Source: Vibrio rumoiensis 1S-45
GTDB lineage: Bacteria > Pseudomonadota > Gammaproteobacteria > Enterobacterales > Vibrionaceae
Length of the DNA: 64,000 nt
Assembly: GCF_000286955.2 (NCBI RefSeq)
Contig: NZ_AJYK02000024.1
Location: 41,203 to 105,202, forward strand
Direction: 5' to 3'
Below are positions 17,437-24,887 of this stretch, piece after piece. The stretch's first letter is position 1; every line of letters starts with the position of its first letter. A model generated the notes under the pieces. The model did no database searches. It saw only the letters and a list, made by a program, of their open reading frames with translations, and was not told the DNA's origin. The translations under genes were made by a program, and so were the position numbers.

Positions 17437-17466
17437 ATGCGGCCCAGTTAAGGCCGCATTTTTTAT
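17437..17466 (+). terminator. Intrinsic terminator after rctB
   Basis: ATGCGGCC pairs with GGCCGCAT across a 7-base loop and is followed by TTTTTAT. It lies 33 bases past the rctB stop. Confidence 0.88.
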
Positions 17467-17495
17467 ATTTAAAACAGACGGTTTTGATACTTTAT

Positions 17496-17551
17496 TGAAA
17501 GCATGATCAAGACACACTTGATCATGCTTTCATAGCCTTGATCATCGTTCC
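17496..17551. repeat. Iteron cluster downstream of rctB: hairpin pair plus one
   Basis: TGAAAGCATGATCAAG and its exact reverse complement CTTGATCATGCTTTCA are separated by only 5 bases (17496-17532). A third iteron, CTTGATCATCGTTCCG, follows in the same direction as the second. The last iteron overlaps the 3' end of the neighbouring minus-strand gene. A V. cholerae counterpart downstream of rctB is reported as a control site; the role here is inferred. Confidence 0.72.
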
Positions 17552-18009
17552 GAATTTTTTGATTGATCGGGTTGATGCATGTTGATCTCACCTAACTGGC
17601 TCATAAAAGCTACGTGTAATTCAATCACTTGATCACTGGCCTGCTGGCAATCGGATTGAGTTTGACAACATTCCAGCATCAAGATGGTTAATCGATCAAG
17701 CTTATTTGCCCCCCAGTAACGTAACTCTAAAGAAGAGTGTGGGTTAGCGGTGACGGATTGAATTCGAGCATAGGCCAGTTCAATATATTGATAAGCTAAT
17801 TTTTCATGATCGAGATCTTGAAAGTATTGAAATATCTTCATGCAACCATCTAACCAAATCTCAATCGCTTTTACTTGGGCGTGGGAATGTTGGGGGCGCC
17901 ATAAACTTTCTGGTGGTGAATGGATAAGGGAAACCAAATCTGAAATGGTATGAATGTTGCGCTGTTGATAGCATTTTTGCATCTGCTCTAACCAAGTTAT
18001 GAGTTCCAT
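17542..18009 (-). CDS. Conserved hypothetical protein next to rctB
   Basis: I do not recognise a functional family for this 155-residue protein. It appears soluble and largely alpha-helical, with two cysteine clusters (ECCQTQSDC near residue 113) and no signal peptide or membrane segment. It converges on rctB, and its final codons overlap an RctB-type iteron (17537-17551). A gene of similar position exists beside rctB in other vibrios as far as I recall, which suggests it is a stable part of the origin neighbourhood. Its weak ribosome-binding context suggests low expression. Confidence 0.7.
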   Translation of the reverse strand: MELITWLEQMQKCYQQRNIHTISDLVSLIHSPPESLWRPQHSHAQVKAIEIWLDGCMKIFQYFQDLDHEKLAYQYIELAYARIQSVTANPHSSLELRYWGANKLDRLTILMLECCQTQSDCQQASDQVIELHVAFMSQLGEINMHQPDQSKNSER

Positions 18010-18504
18010 AATGTGCCTCGTTTGCTTGATTGTTTTTTTCAGTGTAGTGGATTTTAAAAGGGGAGGGGCAAAGAAAAGGAGATTGTTACACCAAATAGCG
18101 CTAAATTTAGACGGTTGTTGCAGAGAAAAGAAAATTTAATCAAGTTGATCTTGCCAGCAAAAAAAAATTACCTAAAATGCGCAAATCTGCTATCTATTAG
18201 ATAGGAGCGTCGGTCTTAATACTTTGTCGTATCCATGCTTGAAGTGGTAGCAAGGTTGGTTTGTCGCCTTCACGTGTTCCTTAGATAACGTTAAGTGCCA
18301 CGAAAATTGAGTATCGATTTATGAGTGATAAGATCTTTGAAACTACACCCAGTTGCTAAGAAATAACAAGCCGTAAACGCACGAGATGAGGGCCATATTT
18401 CTGAACTCTGAGTTTGGTCACACTCTTTGTTTTATTTACTTAACAAGTGGATAATTTTTTGCTTAATATCCACATTGTTTCCGTATGGTTTTCTGGAGGT
18501 ATTT
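18010..18504 (+). other. Gene-free region with promoter and about 320-base untranslated leader
   Basis: No supported reading frame is present. A good sigma-70 promoter is visible on the plus strand: TTGCCA at 18151-18156, 16 bases, TAAAAT at 18173-18178. Transcription would start near 18185 and reach the small gene at 18505 after about 320 bases. The leader has local hairpins (for example CTATCT-ATT-AGATAG just after the start). I compared it by eye with common riboswitch cores and found no match. Confidence 0.5.
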
Positions 18505-18702
18505 ATGTCGATTAATTCAATTGATCATGATGACATGACTGGAATTGCAACAAGTTGGGACGCCAAAGACGAGTCAAATGAAAAAGTGACGTCAAAGCAG
18601 GTAAAGAGTGCTGAAGCTCGACGCCGAATTGAAATGCTAAAAGAGATCCGTGAAAGCGGATTGACGCTAGAAGAAGCAAGAGAATTAGGCTTACTTCATT
18701 AA
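18505..18702 (+). CDS. Small hypothetical protein, 65 residues
   Basis: The start is the ATG at 18505, preceded by a strong GGAGGT; an earlier in-frame start would add a hydrophobic stretch with no ribosome-binding site. The product is acidic at the N-terminus and has a charged helical C-terminal half (ARRRIEMLKEIRESGLTLEE). I do not recognise a family. It is followed by a strong terminator and preceded by a long leader, so it is probably a single-gene transcript. The ending LTLEEARELG resembles a short helical DNA- or protein-binding motif, but no function can be assigned. Confidence 0.65.
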   Translation: MSINSIDHDDMTGIATSWDAKDESNEKVTSKQVKSAEARRRIEMLKEIRESGLTLEEARELGLLH

Positions 18703-18765
18703 TAAAGAATTATATAACTCGGTTACCATTACGATTGATGGTGAATTGTGGTTGTAAATAAATAG

Positions 18766-18801
18766 CAGGGTGACTGACGATTCAGTTCACCCTGTTTTTT
18801 T
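18766..18801 (+). terminator. Intrinsic terminator after the 65-residue gene
   Basis: CAGGGTGA pairs with TCACCCTG, with an inner CTGA/TCAG extension, followed by seven T. It ends 99 bases past the stop codon. Confidence 0.88.
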
Positions 18802-18902
18802 GTTTAACATTTCAACATTTCAGCCATAGTGATTGAGATGATGATATTTTGATGGCAATCTCATTACGAAAAAAAGAAATGCTAGGCTGGCATTAAATTG
18901 CA

Positions 18903-18917
18903 ATTTACAGTGTAAAC
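18903..18917. other. parS2 centromere site 4
   Basis: ATTTACAGTGTAAAC is a perfect parS2 core, lying on the rctB-distal side of the origin between two small genes. Confidence 0.88.
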
Positions 18918-18995
18918 CTGTCAATATTTTTTATTATTTGCTGCCTGCTATGGTATATTTCGGTGTATTAAAACTCTTGAATAAAGGGCGGTAGA

Positions 18996-19205
18996 ATGTC
19001 TATCAATTTATCTTTGCTGCCTTCAGCTGAGAAAAATAAGATCGAGTTAGATAAACAAGCTTCCTATGCCGTTTGGCAATTGAAGCAGGCCAAAGCTGGA
19101 CCTGATTTATTGATCTCGGAAGCTGAAAAAATTCGAAACCAGGGTGAGCGCGATTTTTTCGAGCAAGCTATCCAAAAATACAAACGGATAATGGGTGTAG
19201 CATAA
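18996..19205 (+). CDS. Small conserved protein, possibly DUF3283
   Basis: The 69-residue product is a soluble helical protein beginning MSINLSLLPSAEKNKIELDK and ending YKRIMGVA. Length and these ends fit what I remember of the DUF3283 family of vibrios, whose function is unknown. There is a GGCGGT ribosome-binding site before the ATG. It lies just upstream of the YebC-type gene with a 97-base gap and may be co-transcribed with it. A parS2 site lies about 80 bases upstream. Confidence 0.65.
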   Translation: MSINLSLLPSAEKNKIELDKQASYAVWQLKQAKAGPDLLISEAEKIRNQGERDFFEQAIQKYKRIMGVA

Positions 19206-19302
19206 ACGGCTAACCATCATCTGAAATCATAAGAGACATATCAACTACGCAAACTCTTATGGTGAATATTACGCGTTAAATAGAATCAGAGAGAAGTTTC
19301 CC

Positions 19303-20028
19303 ATGGGAAGAAGTTTTGAAGTGCGCAAAGCCTCAATGGCCAAAACAGCAGGCGCAAAAATTAAAGTTTATTCAAAATATGGTAAAGAGATTTACGTTGC
19401 TGCGAAAAATGGCGGTTCAGACCCTGATATGAACCTTTCGCTTAAGCATCTTATTACCAAAGCAAAAAGAGATAACGTTCCTGCGCATGTTATCGAAAAA
19501 GCGCTTGATAAAGCGAACGGCGGTGGTGGTGAAGATTTCCAACCGGCACGTTATGAAGGTTTCTCTCCTGGTGGCGCAAGTGTGATCGTTGACTGTTTGA
19601 CAGATAACGGTAACCGTACTTTCCAAGATGTTCGTCAATGTTTCGTGAAAACCGGCGCTAAAATTGGTAGCCCTGGTACAGTTGCGCACATGTTCGATCA
19701 TCAAGCGGTTTTCCAATTTAAAGGTGAAGATGAAGAATCAGTATTAGAAGCATTAATGATGAAAGATGTTGATGTGACCGATATTGAACTTGAAGATGGT
19801 GTGATCACTGTTTTTGCACCACATACTGAATTCTTCAAAGCGAAAACCGCATTGAATGAAGAATATCCAGAGTTAGTGGTGGATGTGGAAGAAATTACTT
19901 TTGTTCCTCAAAACCATACTCCAGTCACAGGCGAAGATGTTGCCAAATTCCAGAAATTCTTAGATATGCTGGATGATTGTGATGATGTTCAGCAGGTTTA
20001 TCACAACGCTGAACTAGAAGAAGAGTAA
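19303..20028 (+). CDS. YebC/PmpR-family protein
   Basis: The 241-residue product is a full-length TACO1/YebC-family protein. Family blocks are visible: [35 protein letters not shown] and [19 protein letters not shown]. It resembles the copy annotated beside rctB on V. cholerae chromosome II. YebC proteins have been described as DNA-binding regulators (PmpR) and, more recently, as ribosome-associated factors that relieve stalling at proline-rich stretches. Which applies to this second-chromosome paralogue is not clear from sequence. It is followed closely by a terminator. Confidence 0.9.
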   Translation: MGRSFEVRKASMAKTAGAKIKVYSKYGKEIYVAAKNGGSDPDMNLSLKHLITKAKRDNVPAHVIEKALDKANGGGGEDFQPARYEGFSPGGASVIVDCLTDNGNRTFQDVRQCFVKTGAKIGSPGTVAHMFDHQAVFQFKGEDEESVLEALMMKDVDVTDIELEDGVITVFAPHTEFFKAKTALNEEYPELVVDVEEITFVPQNHTPVTGEDVAKFQKFLDMLDDCDDVQQVYHNAELEEE

Positions 20029-20052
20029 CCTTAATTGGTTAAATGAATAGCC

Positions 20053-20087
20053 AAACACCGAGCCCAGCCGCTCGGTGTTTTTGTTTT
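20053..20087 (+). terminator. Intrinsic terminator after the YebC-family gene
   Basis: AAACACCGAG pairs exactly with CTCGGTGTTT across an 8-base loop, followed by a T-rich run. Confidence 0.88.
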
Positions 20088-20119
20088 TATCCTGGATTTA
20101 TTTTGAAGGAGATGTCGGT

Positions 20120-20995
20120 ATGAAAGTGAGCTTTATTGGTTTAGGCGTTATGGGATTCCCAATGGCGGGGCACTTAACAAAATACGGTTTTGATGTCACC
20201 GTATTTAACCGCACGCATACCAAAGCACAAGAATGGGCAACTCAATACCAAGGTAAAGCGGTGAGCACGGTAGAAGAGTGTGTAAAAGACGCTGACGTGG
20301 TTTTATTGTGTGTGGGCAATGATGATGATGTTCGCAGCATGACTACCAGTGAATTAGGCGCATTGCGCTTCATGAAAGCGGGGTCTGTTTTAGTTGATCA
20401 CACGACAACATCAGCATCGTTATCTGAAGAGTTATCGCAAGCTGCTCAGCAAGTGCAAGTCGAGTTTATGGATGCACCGGTATCTGGTGGTCAAAGTGGC
20501 GCGGAAAATGGCGTATTAACCATTATGTGTGGTGGTTCTCAGCCACTCTTCAATAAACTTCAACCGGTTTTTAATGCTTATGGTAAGTCATCAGTATTAA
20601 TGGGGGAAGTTGGACAAGGTCAACGCGCAAAAATGGTGAATCAGATTTGTATTGCTGGCGCTCTGCGTGGTTTATCTGAAGGGTTATTATTGGCGCAAGA
20701 GTCTGGCCTTGATATTGCCAACCTTGTCAATTGCTTGAAAAATGGCGCTGCGGGTTCATGGCAGATGGAAAACCGAGCAGTAACCATGTCTGAAAATGAA
20801 TATGACTTTGGGTTTGCGATTGATTGGATGATTAAAGATTTAGGTTTTTGTTTAGATGAAGCCAGCAAACATGGTTTGAATTTGGCGCACACTAAGCAAA
20901 CTTACGATGACTATGTCACTCTTGCTGCAGCAGGCGATAATCGCATGGATACATCGGTATTGCATAAAGCGGTTCAGAAGACAGCGAAGCAATAA
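20120..20995 (+). CDS. Beta-hydroxyacid dehydrogenase (3-hydroxyisobutyrate dehydrogenase family)
   Basis: The ATG at 20120 (291 residues) is preceded by AAGGAG and starts directly at the Rossmann fold (MKVSFIGLGVMGFPMAGHL). The earlier in-frame codons overlap the preceding terminator and are unlikely. The family signature DAPVSGGQSGAENG and the catalytic lysine, Lys171 in GQRAKMVNQ, are present. Members oxidise 3-hydroxyisobutyrate, tartronate semialdehyde or similar acids with NAD(P); the substrate here is unknown. A close paralogue lies at 43487-44371, sharing the run GAAGSWQMENRA and FGFAIDWM. The gene has its own terminator and looks monocistronic. Confidence 0.85.
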   Translation: MKVSFIGLGVMGFPMAGHLTKYGFDVTVFNRTHTKAQEWATQYQGKAVSTVEECVKDADVVLLCVGNDDDVRSMTTSELGALRFMKAGSVLVDHTTTSASLSEELSQAAQQVQVEFMDAPVSGGQSGAENGVLTIMCGGSQPLFNKLQPVFNAYGKSSVLMGEVGQGQRAKMVNQICIAGALRGLSEGLLLAQESGLDIANLVNCLKNGAAGSWQMENRAVTMSENEYDFGFAIDWMIKDLGFCLDEASKHGLNLAHTKQTYDDYVTLAAAGDNRMDTSVLHKAVQKTAKQ

Positions 20996-21020
20996 TCCTA
21001 GTTGTTTGGATCACACCGTT

Positions 21021-21052
21021 AAAAAGCGAATCGTAAGGTTCGCTTTTTTATT
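21021..21052 (+). terminator. Bidirectional terminator between convergent genes
   Basis: AAAAAGCGAA pairs exactly with TTCGCTTTTT across an 8-base loop. A and T runs on either side allow use from both strands. It serves the dehydrogenase gene and the convergent excalibur-domain gene. Confidence 0.88.
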
Positions 21053-21341
21053 CAAAAAATTCTCCGCAAGGCGTGCCATCAGGATCTACTTCAAGTTTCT
21101 GATTAGGGCAATGTAGGTAAAAATAAGCGGCTTCTTTTTGTGAATCCATGTCGGAGCATCGTTGTCGCTCATCACACATAAAACCCTGTTGTGGAGAACG
21201 TTTTTTCGATGTAGAAGTATTACCCATATCAAAAAATGCGGCAATTTTGGGTTTTTGATCCGCTACAGTTTTAGGAGGGGGTTGGTAAAAAAACTGCCAT
21301 AGTGCGAGGCTGACCAAGATAATAAAAGCGATTCTCTTCAT
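21048..21341 (-). CDS. Membrane-anchored excalibur-domain protein
   Basis: The 97-residue product has an N-terminal membrane anchor or signal segment (IAFIILVSLALWQFF) and a periplasmic tail. The last 35 residues match the excalibur pattern: C, then a helix ending in YFYLHCPN, then DPDGTPCGE. This short cysteine-containing motif resembles an EF-hand calcium-binding loop (DPDG). Its role is unknown. Its 3' end overlaps the shared terminator with the convergent dehydrogenase gene. Confidence 0.75.
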   Translation of the reverse strand: MKRIAFIILVSLALWQFFYQPPPKTVADQKPKIAAFFDMGNTSTSKKRSPQQGFMCDERQRCSDMDSQKEAAYFYLHCPNQKLEVDPDGTPCGEFFE

Positions 21342-21530
21342 GGTTCAATTAGTGTGTGGTTTGGTCAATTAATGAGCACACCATGAGGGATGAAAGTCAC
21401 AGAGCCAAGTGTCGGCTTGATAATGGTGATGGTTTTGCGAGGAGTTTCTCGCTTTGACCTTAGCTTTACATTGTCTGTGATAGAAAACAATGGAGCTAAG
21501 GCCAAAGATATTCAAGGCGGCTTGGTTGTT

Positions 21531-22925
21531 TTACGCGGTTTGGATAGTGAGATTATTGAGCCATTTTTTCTTTAAGTAACGAGTAAAACACAGCGATAGC
21601 TTAACAATTTCTTCTGAAATCATTAATAAGTATACCCACGCGAAGCTCAATTCAGCCACAAATGCACCATATGCAGTTAATGGGATCCCAACCATCCACA
21701 TCGCGATGAAATCCATGCGTAAACAAAAATGGTTTTCTCCACCAGCACGTAAAATGCCATTGATGATCAGCATATTTAACATGCGGATGATGATAGCAAA
21801 ACTCATCACAACGAAAGCTGGATCAGCAATACCGCTGAAGTTTGGGCTATCAAGATCAAGAAACGCAATCACATTGTCGCGTTGTAACAACATCACGCCA
21901 CAGGCGAGAACGCCCATTGCCACAATAAACTTAATGAAGAATTTTGACATTGCTTGCGCCTGTAAGTATTCATCGCGTCCTAGCGATTGTCCAAGCAATA
22001 CGGAACAGGCCACTGAAATACCCATAAAGATGGCGTAACATAAGCCTTCAAAAGGACCTATCATGCTATAAATCGCCAGCTCAGTCGTACCCATGTGACC
22101 ATAAATAGTTTGGTATGTTAACGTGCCGAATGCCCATAACACCGCATTTGCAGCATTGGGGATAGCAAGGCGCTTGTATGATTGCCATAAGCGAGGATTG
22201 TGCTTTTGATACTCACTGATAATCAGCCAGTGTTGCTTGGCTTTTAATGTGCCGTAAATCAAACCAACCTGTATCACTCGGGCAATGGTCGTTGAAAGTG
22301 CTGCGCCAGCCACTCCCATAGCAGGGATACCAAAACCGCCATGGATTAACCAAAAGTTAAGTCCAATATTAATCGCGATAGTGATGGCGGCTAAGATCAA
22401 CGGCAAAACAGCGTTACCACTTGATCTTAAGCCTGCTTCTGCTGTGATAACCCAGTGGGTCAGCATTAAAAGTGGCAGGCTATATAATAAGTAATCGGCA
22501 CCTTGTTGGATCACTTGTACGTCATCGGTTTGCAATCGCATGATCTGAGCGCCAAAGCCGACCATCAAAATGGTGACTGGGATCATGATCAACGAACCAA
22601 ACTTCAACGACTGCATCGTCACCGTTTTGGCGGTGATCTTATCGTCTCGGCCCCAGTATTGAGAAACAAGAGTACCTGTTGCCGTCGCCAGCGCTGCCAT
22701 GATCATAATCGCAACAAAGTGCCAGCGTGATGCGATACCTACCGCAGCCGTCGCTGTTTGGCCAAAATCGCTGACCATTAATACATCGGCTAATGCCAAA
22801 ATAGCGACCAATGCACTTTGCAAAGCAACAGGAAATGCTAGCTTTGCCACTCGTGAAAATAGCCGAGGTGGTAAGTGAGACATCGGTGGATTGGTTTGAG
22901 TGCAAGAGTGTGGTTGAATGGACAT
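21531..22925 (-). CDS. MATE-family multidrug efflux protein
   Basis: The 464-residue product has 12 predicted membrane helices arranged as two similar halves, as in MATE transporters. The N-terminal region (VAKLAFPVALQSALVAILAL, then LMVSDFG) and the SQYWGRDD loop are typical of NorM/DinF-type members. MATE proteins export cationic drugs in exchange for Na+ or H+ across the inner membrane. The start has GAGGAG upstream. The gene is divergent from an AraC-type regulator only 53 bases away, which probably controls it. The substrate cannot be inferred. Confidence 0.9.
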   Translation of the reverse strand: MSIQPHSCTQTNPPMSHLPPRLFSRVAKLAFPVALQSALVAILALADVLMVSDFGQTATAAVGIASRWHFVAIMIMAALATATGTLVSQYWGRDDKITAKTVTMQSLKFGSLIMIPVTILMVGFGAQIMRLQTDDVQVIQQGADYLLYSLPLLMLTHWVITAEAGLRSSGNAVLPLILAAITIAINIGLNFWLIHGGFGIPAMGVAGAALSTTIARVIQVGLIYGTLKAKQHWLIISEYQKHNPRLWQSYKRLAIPNAANAVLWAFGTLTYQTIYGHMGTTELAIYSMIGPFEGLCYAIFMGISVACSVLLGQSLGRDEYLQAQAMSKFFIKFIVAMGVLACGVMLLQRDNVIAFLDLDSPNFSGIADPAFVVMSFAIIIRMLNMLIINGILRAGGENHFCLRMDFIAMWMVGIPLTAYGAFVAELSFAWVYLLMISEEIVKLSLCFTRYLKKKWLNNLTIQTA

Positions 22926-22978
22926 AGGGCGCTCCTCAAGGTAAGTCGCAAATATAAAAGAGCTTTGGGTTAATCAAC

Positions 22979-23866
22979 ATGTTTGAAATCACGAAAAACC
23001 TGTGCAAATCCGTCATGGAACAAGAGTTGCTCAATCGTCATTGGCAAGATGAAGTGTATTTAGCGGACGCTTGTATGGAACGTTTCATTGTTTCTTCGGA
23101 AATACCGGAGCTTCTGGTTGAAGAAGTATCCATGGCGGGGCTAGGGGAGTTCTCACAAGGCTATTCTGTCGAAAGACGCGATCCGGAGATCCACACCATA
23201 TTATTTACCCTAGATGGCGGAGGTTGTTTAACTACGCGTTATGGAGTTCAAGAGATATCACCTAATAGCGTGACAGTATTGCCTCAAGGTATGCCGTTTC
23301 GGTTTGAACTAGGAGATAAGCCTTATTGGAAGATGGCGTGGATTCTACTTCCACCGGTGCCCAAATGGCAGCAAGTTGAGGGCAGCTTACAACGTGTGGA
23401 ACCCACTCATTTAAGTGAATCTGTGTGGTCGTTGTTAAATTTGATACATCAAGAAGTGCAGGGCAGAGCAACGTTTCGACAATTGTTGTTAAGTGAGCTT
23501 ACGCGGATCATGTTAGGTTCGACAGATGTGCATCCTTCTAATGCCTCTATGCGGGTACAAAGTGTGTTTAACCTAGTGGAAGCACAGCTACACCTGCCGT
23601 GGACAGTCAAAGATATGGCTAAGCGGAGCTTTTTAAGTGAAGAGCAGCTCAATCGAATTTCAAAGCAGCTTTATGATCAAAGTCCAAGCCAACGTTTGAT
23701 CCGATTGAGAATGGAAAAAGCGCTCGATCTTCTTCATCATAGAGATTGGAGTATCACCATGATCGCACATCGTTTAGGTTACCCTGACCCATATAACTTT
23801 ACCCACCGTTTTCGCAAAGTATATGGCTGCTCGCCACGAGAGTATCGTAAAAAAGCGCTTTTATAG
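22979..23866 (+). CDS. AraC-family regulator, divergent from the MATE pump
   Basis: The 295-residue protein has an N-terminal sensing region (about 40-130) with a cupin-like hydrophobic core and a C-terminal AraC/XylS DNA-binding domain (about 195-295). The second helix-turn-helix carries the family signature IAHRLGYPDPYNFTHRFRKV followed by GCSPREYRK. It shares a 53-base divergent promoter region with the MATE gene, so control of that pump is the likely role. The effector is unknown. Its 3' end runs into the terminator of menB. Confidence 0.85.
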   Translation: MFEITKNLCKSVMEQELLNRHWQDEVYLADACMERFIVSSEIPELLVEEVSMAGLGEFSQGYSVERRDPEIHTILFTLDGGGCLTTRYGVQEISPNSVTVLPQGMPFRFELGDKPYWKMAWILLPPVPKWQQVEGSLQRVEPTHLSESVWSLLNLIHQEVQGRATFRQLLLSELTRIMLGSTDVHPSNASMRVQSVFNLVEAQLHLPWTVKDMAKRSFLSEEQLNRISKQLYDQSPSQRLIRLRMEKALDLLHHRDWSITMIAHRLGYPDPYNFTHRFRKVYGCSPREYRKKALL

Positions 23867-23874
23867 CCGATAAG

Positions 23875-23904
23875 AAAAAAGCCATGATCAGGCGATCACG
23901 GCTT
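23875..23904 (-). terminator. Terminator after menB, abutting the AraC gene
   Basis: AAGCCGTGATCG faces CTGATCATGGCTT with one mismatch on the minus strand, followed by TTTTTTCTT. The hairpin also contains two GATC sites, but it does not match the RctB iteron beyond the core. Confidence 0.7.
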
Positions 23905-23924
23905 CGAATATCGACTCGTTTTTA

Positions 23925-24827
23925 TTAGTAATGATATGGAAATTTAGAGAAATCTTTCGGGCGTTTTTCTAGAAAAGAATCGCGACCTTCACGGGCTTCA
24001 TCCGTACCATAAGCAAGACGAGTTGCTTCCCCAGCAAAGAGCTGTTGTCCTACCATGCCATCATCGGTCATGTTCAAACCATATTTCATCATGCGTAATG
24101 CGGTTGGCGATTTTTGGCAAATTATCTTACCCCACTCTAAGGCTTCTTTTTCCAAATCAGCGTGCGGGACAACTTTGTTTACCATGCCCATTTCAAATGC
24201 ATCTTGCGCGCTGTAATCTAACCCTAAAAAGAAAATTTCACGTGCTTTTTTCTGACCCACCATTTTTGCTAAATAAGCGGAACCATAACCAGAGTCAAAA
24301 CTTGCCACATCTAAATCGGTTTGCTTAAAGACTGCATGTTCTTTCGATGCTAGGGTTAAATCACACACAACATGCAAAGAATGCCCACCACCTGCAGCCC
24401 AACCCGGTACGACCGCAATTACTGCTTTTGGCATAAAGCGGATCAAACGTTGAACTTCAAGGATATGTAAACGACCAAGCGCGGCAGCATCCACCTGATC
24501 TTGAGGCATGCCTTCGTATTTGTAACCGTCTTTACCACGGATGCGTTGATCACCACCAGAGCAGAATGCCCAACCGCCATCACGCGAACTTGGCCCATTG
24601 CCTGTGATCAACACGCAACCAACATCACTTTGCATACGCGTGTGTTCAAGTGCGCCATAAAGCTCGTCGACTGTTTTAGGGCGAAAGGCATTACGACACT
24701 CTGGGCGATTGAATGCAATGCGCACCACACCTGCATCAACCGCACGGTGGTAAGTAATGTCTTCAAAAGAAAAGCCTTCCACTTCTTGCCAATCTTCAGG
24801 GTTAAAAATATCAGATACTTTATTCAT
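23925..24827 (-). CDS. menB: 1,4-dihydroxy-2-naphthoyl-CoA synthase, bicarbonate-independent type
   Basis: The 300-residue crotonase-fold protein carries MenB landmarks: AFCSGGDQRIRG, GWAAGGGHSLHVVCDLTLA, and the C-terminal DSFLEKRPKDFSKFP. MenB closes the second ring of menaquinone, converting o-succinylbenzoyl-CoA to DHNA-CoA. Two types exist: the E. coli type has QTG at the key site and needs bicarbonate, whereas the mycobacterial type has QTD and uses the aspartate. This protein has QTD (FKQTDLDVASFDSG) and resembles the mycobacterial sequence elsewhere too. No other men genes are nearby. It follows an MFS exporter gene by 60 bases in the same direction, so the two may form an operon. Confidence 0.87.
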   Translation of the reverse strand: MNKVSDIFNPEDWQEVEGFSFEDITYHRAVDAGVVRIAFNRPECRNAFRPKTVDELYGALEHTRMQSDVGCVLITGNGPSSRDGGWAFCSGGDQRIRGKDGYKYEGMPQDQVDAAALGRLHILEVQRLIRFMPKAVIAVVPGWAAGGGHSLHVVCDLTLASKEHAVFKQTDLDVASFDSGYGSAYLAKMVGQKKAREIFFLGLDYSAQDAFEMGMVNKVVPHADLEKEALEWGKIICQKSPTALRMMKYGLNMTDDGMVGQQLFAGEATRLAYGTDEAREGRDSFLEKRPKDFSKFPYHY

Positions 24828-24887
24828 GATTGCCGACCTTTGTTTTTTCTGGGCATGGGTTATGGGCTAAGAGTAAACCCCAATAGA

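Noticed and set aside
18181..18504. Known riboswitch classes (GEMM, lysine, glycine, preQ1) in the long leader
   Set aside because: I compared the characteristic core sequences by eye and none matched.
18523..18536. TTGATCATGATGAC at the start of the 65-residue gene
   Set aside because: Beyond the 8-base core it departs from the oriCII iteron pattern, and it is coding.
21390..21575. Plus-strand 61-codon frame between the excalibur and MATE genes
   Set aside because: It has a weak GAGGG upstream but overlaps the MATE 3' end, lacks recognisable features and could be a remnant; I could not support it as a gene.
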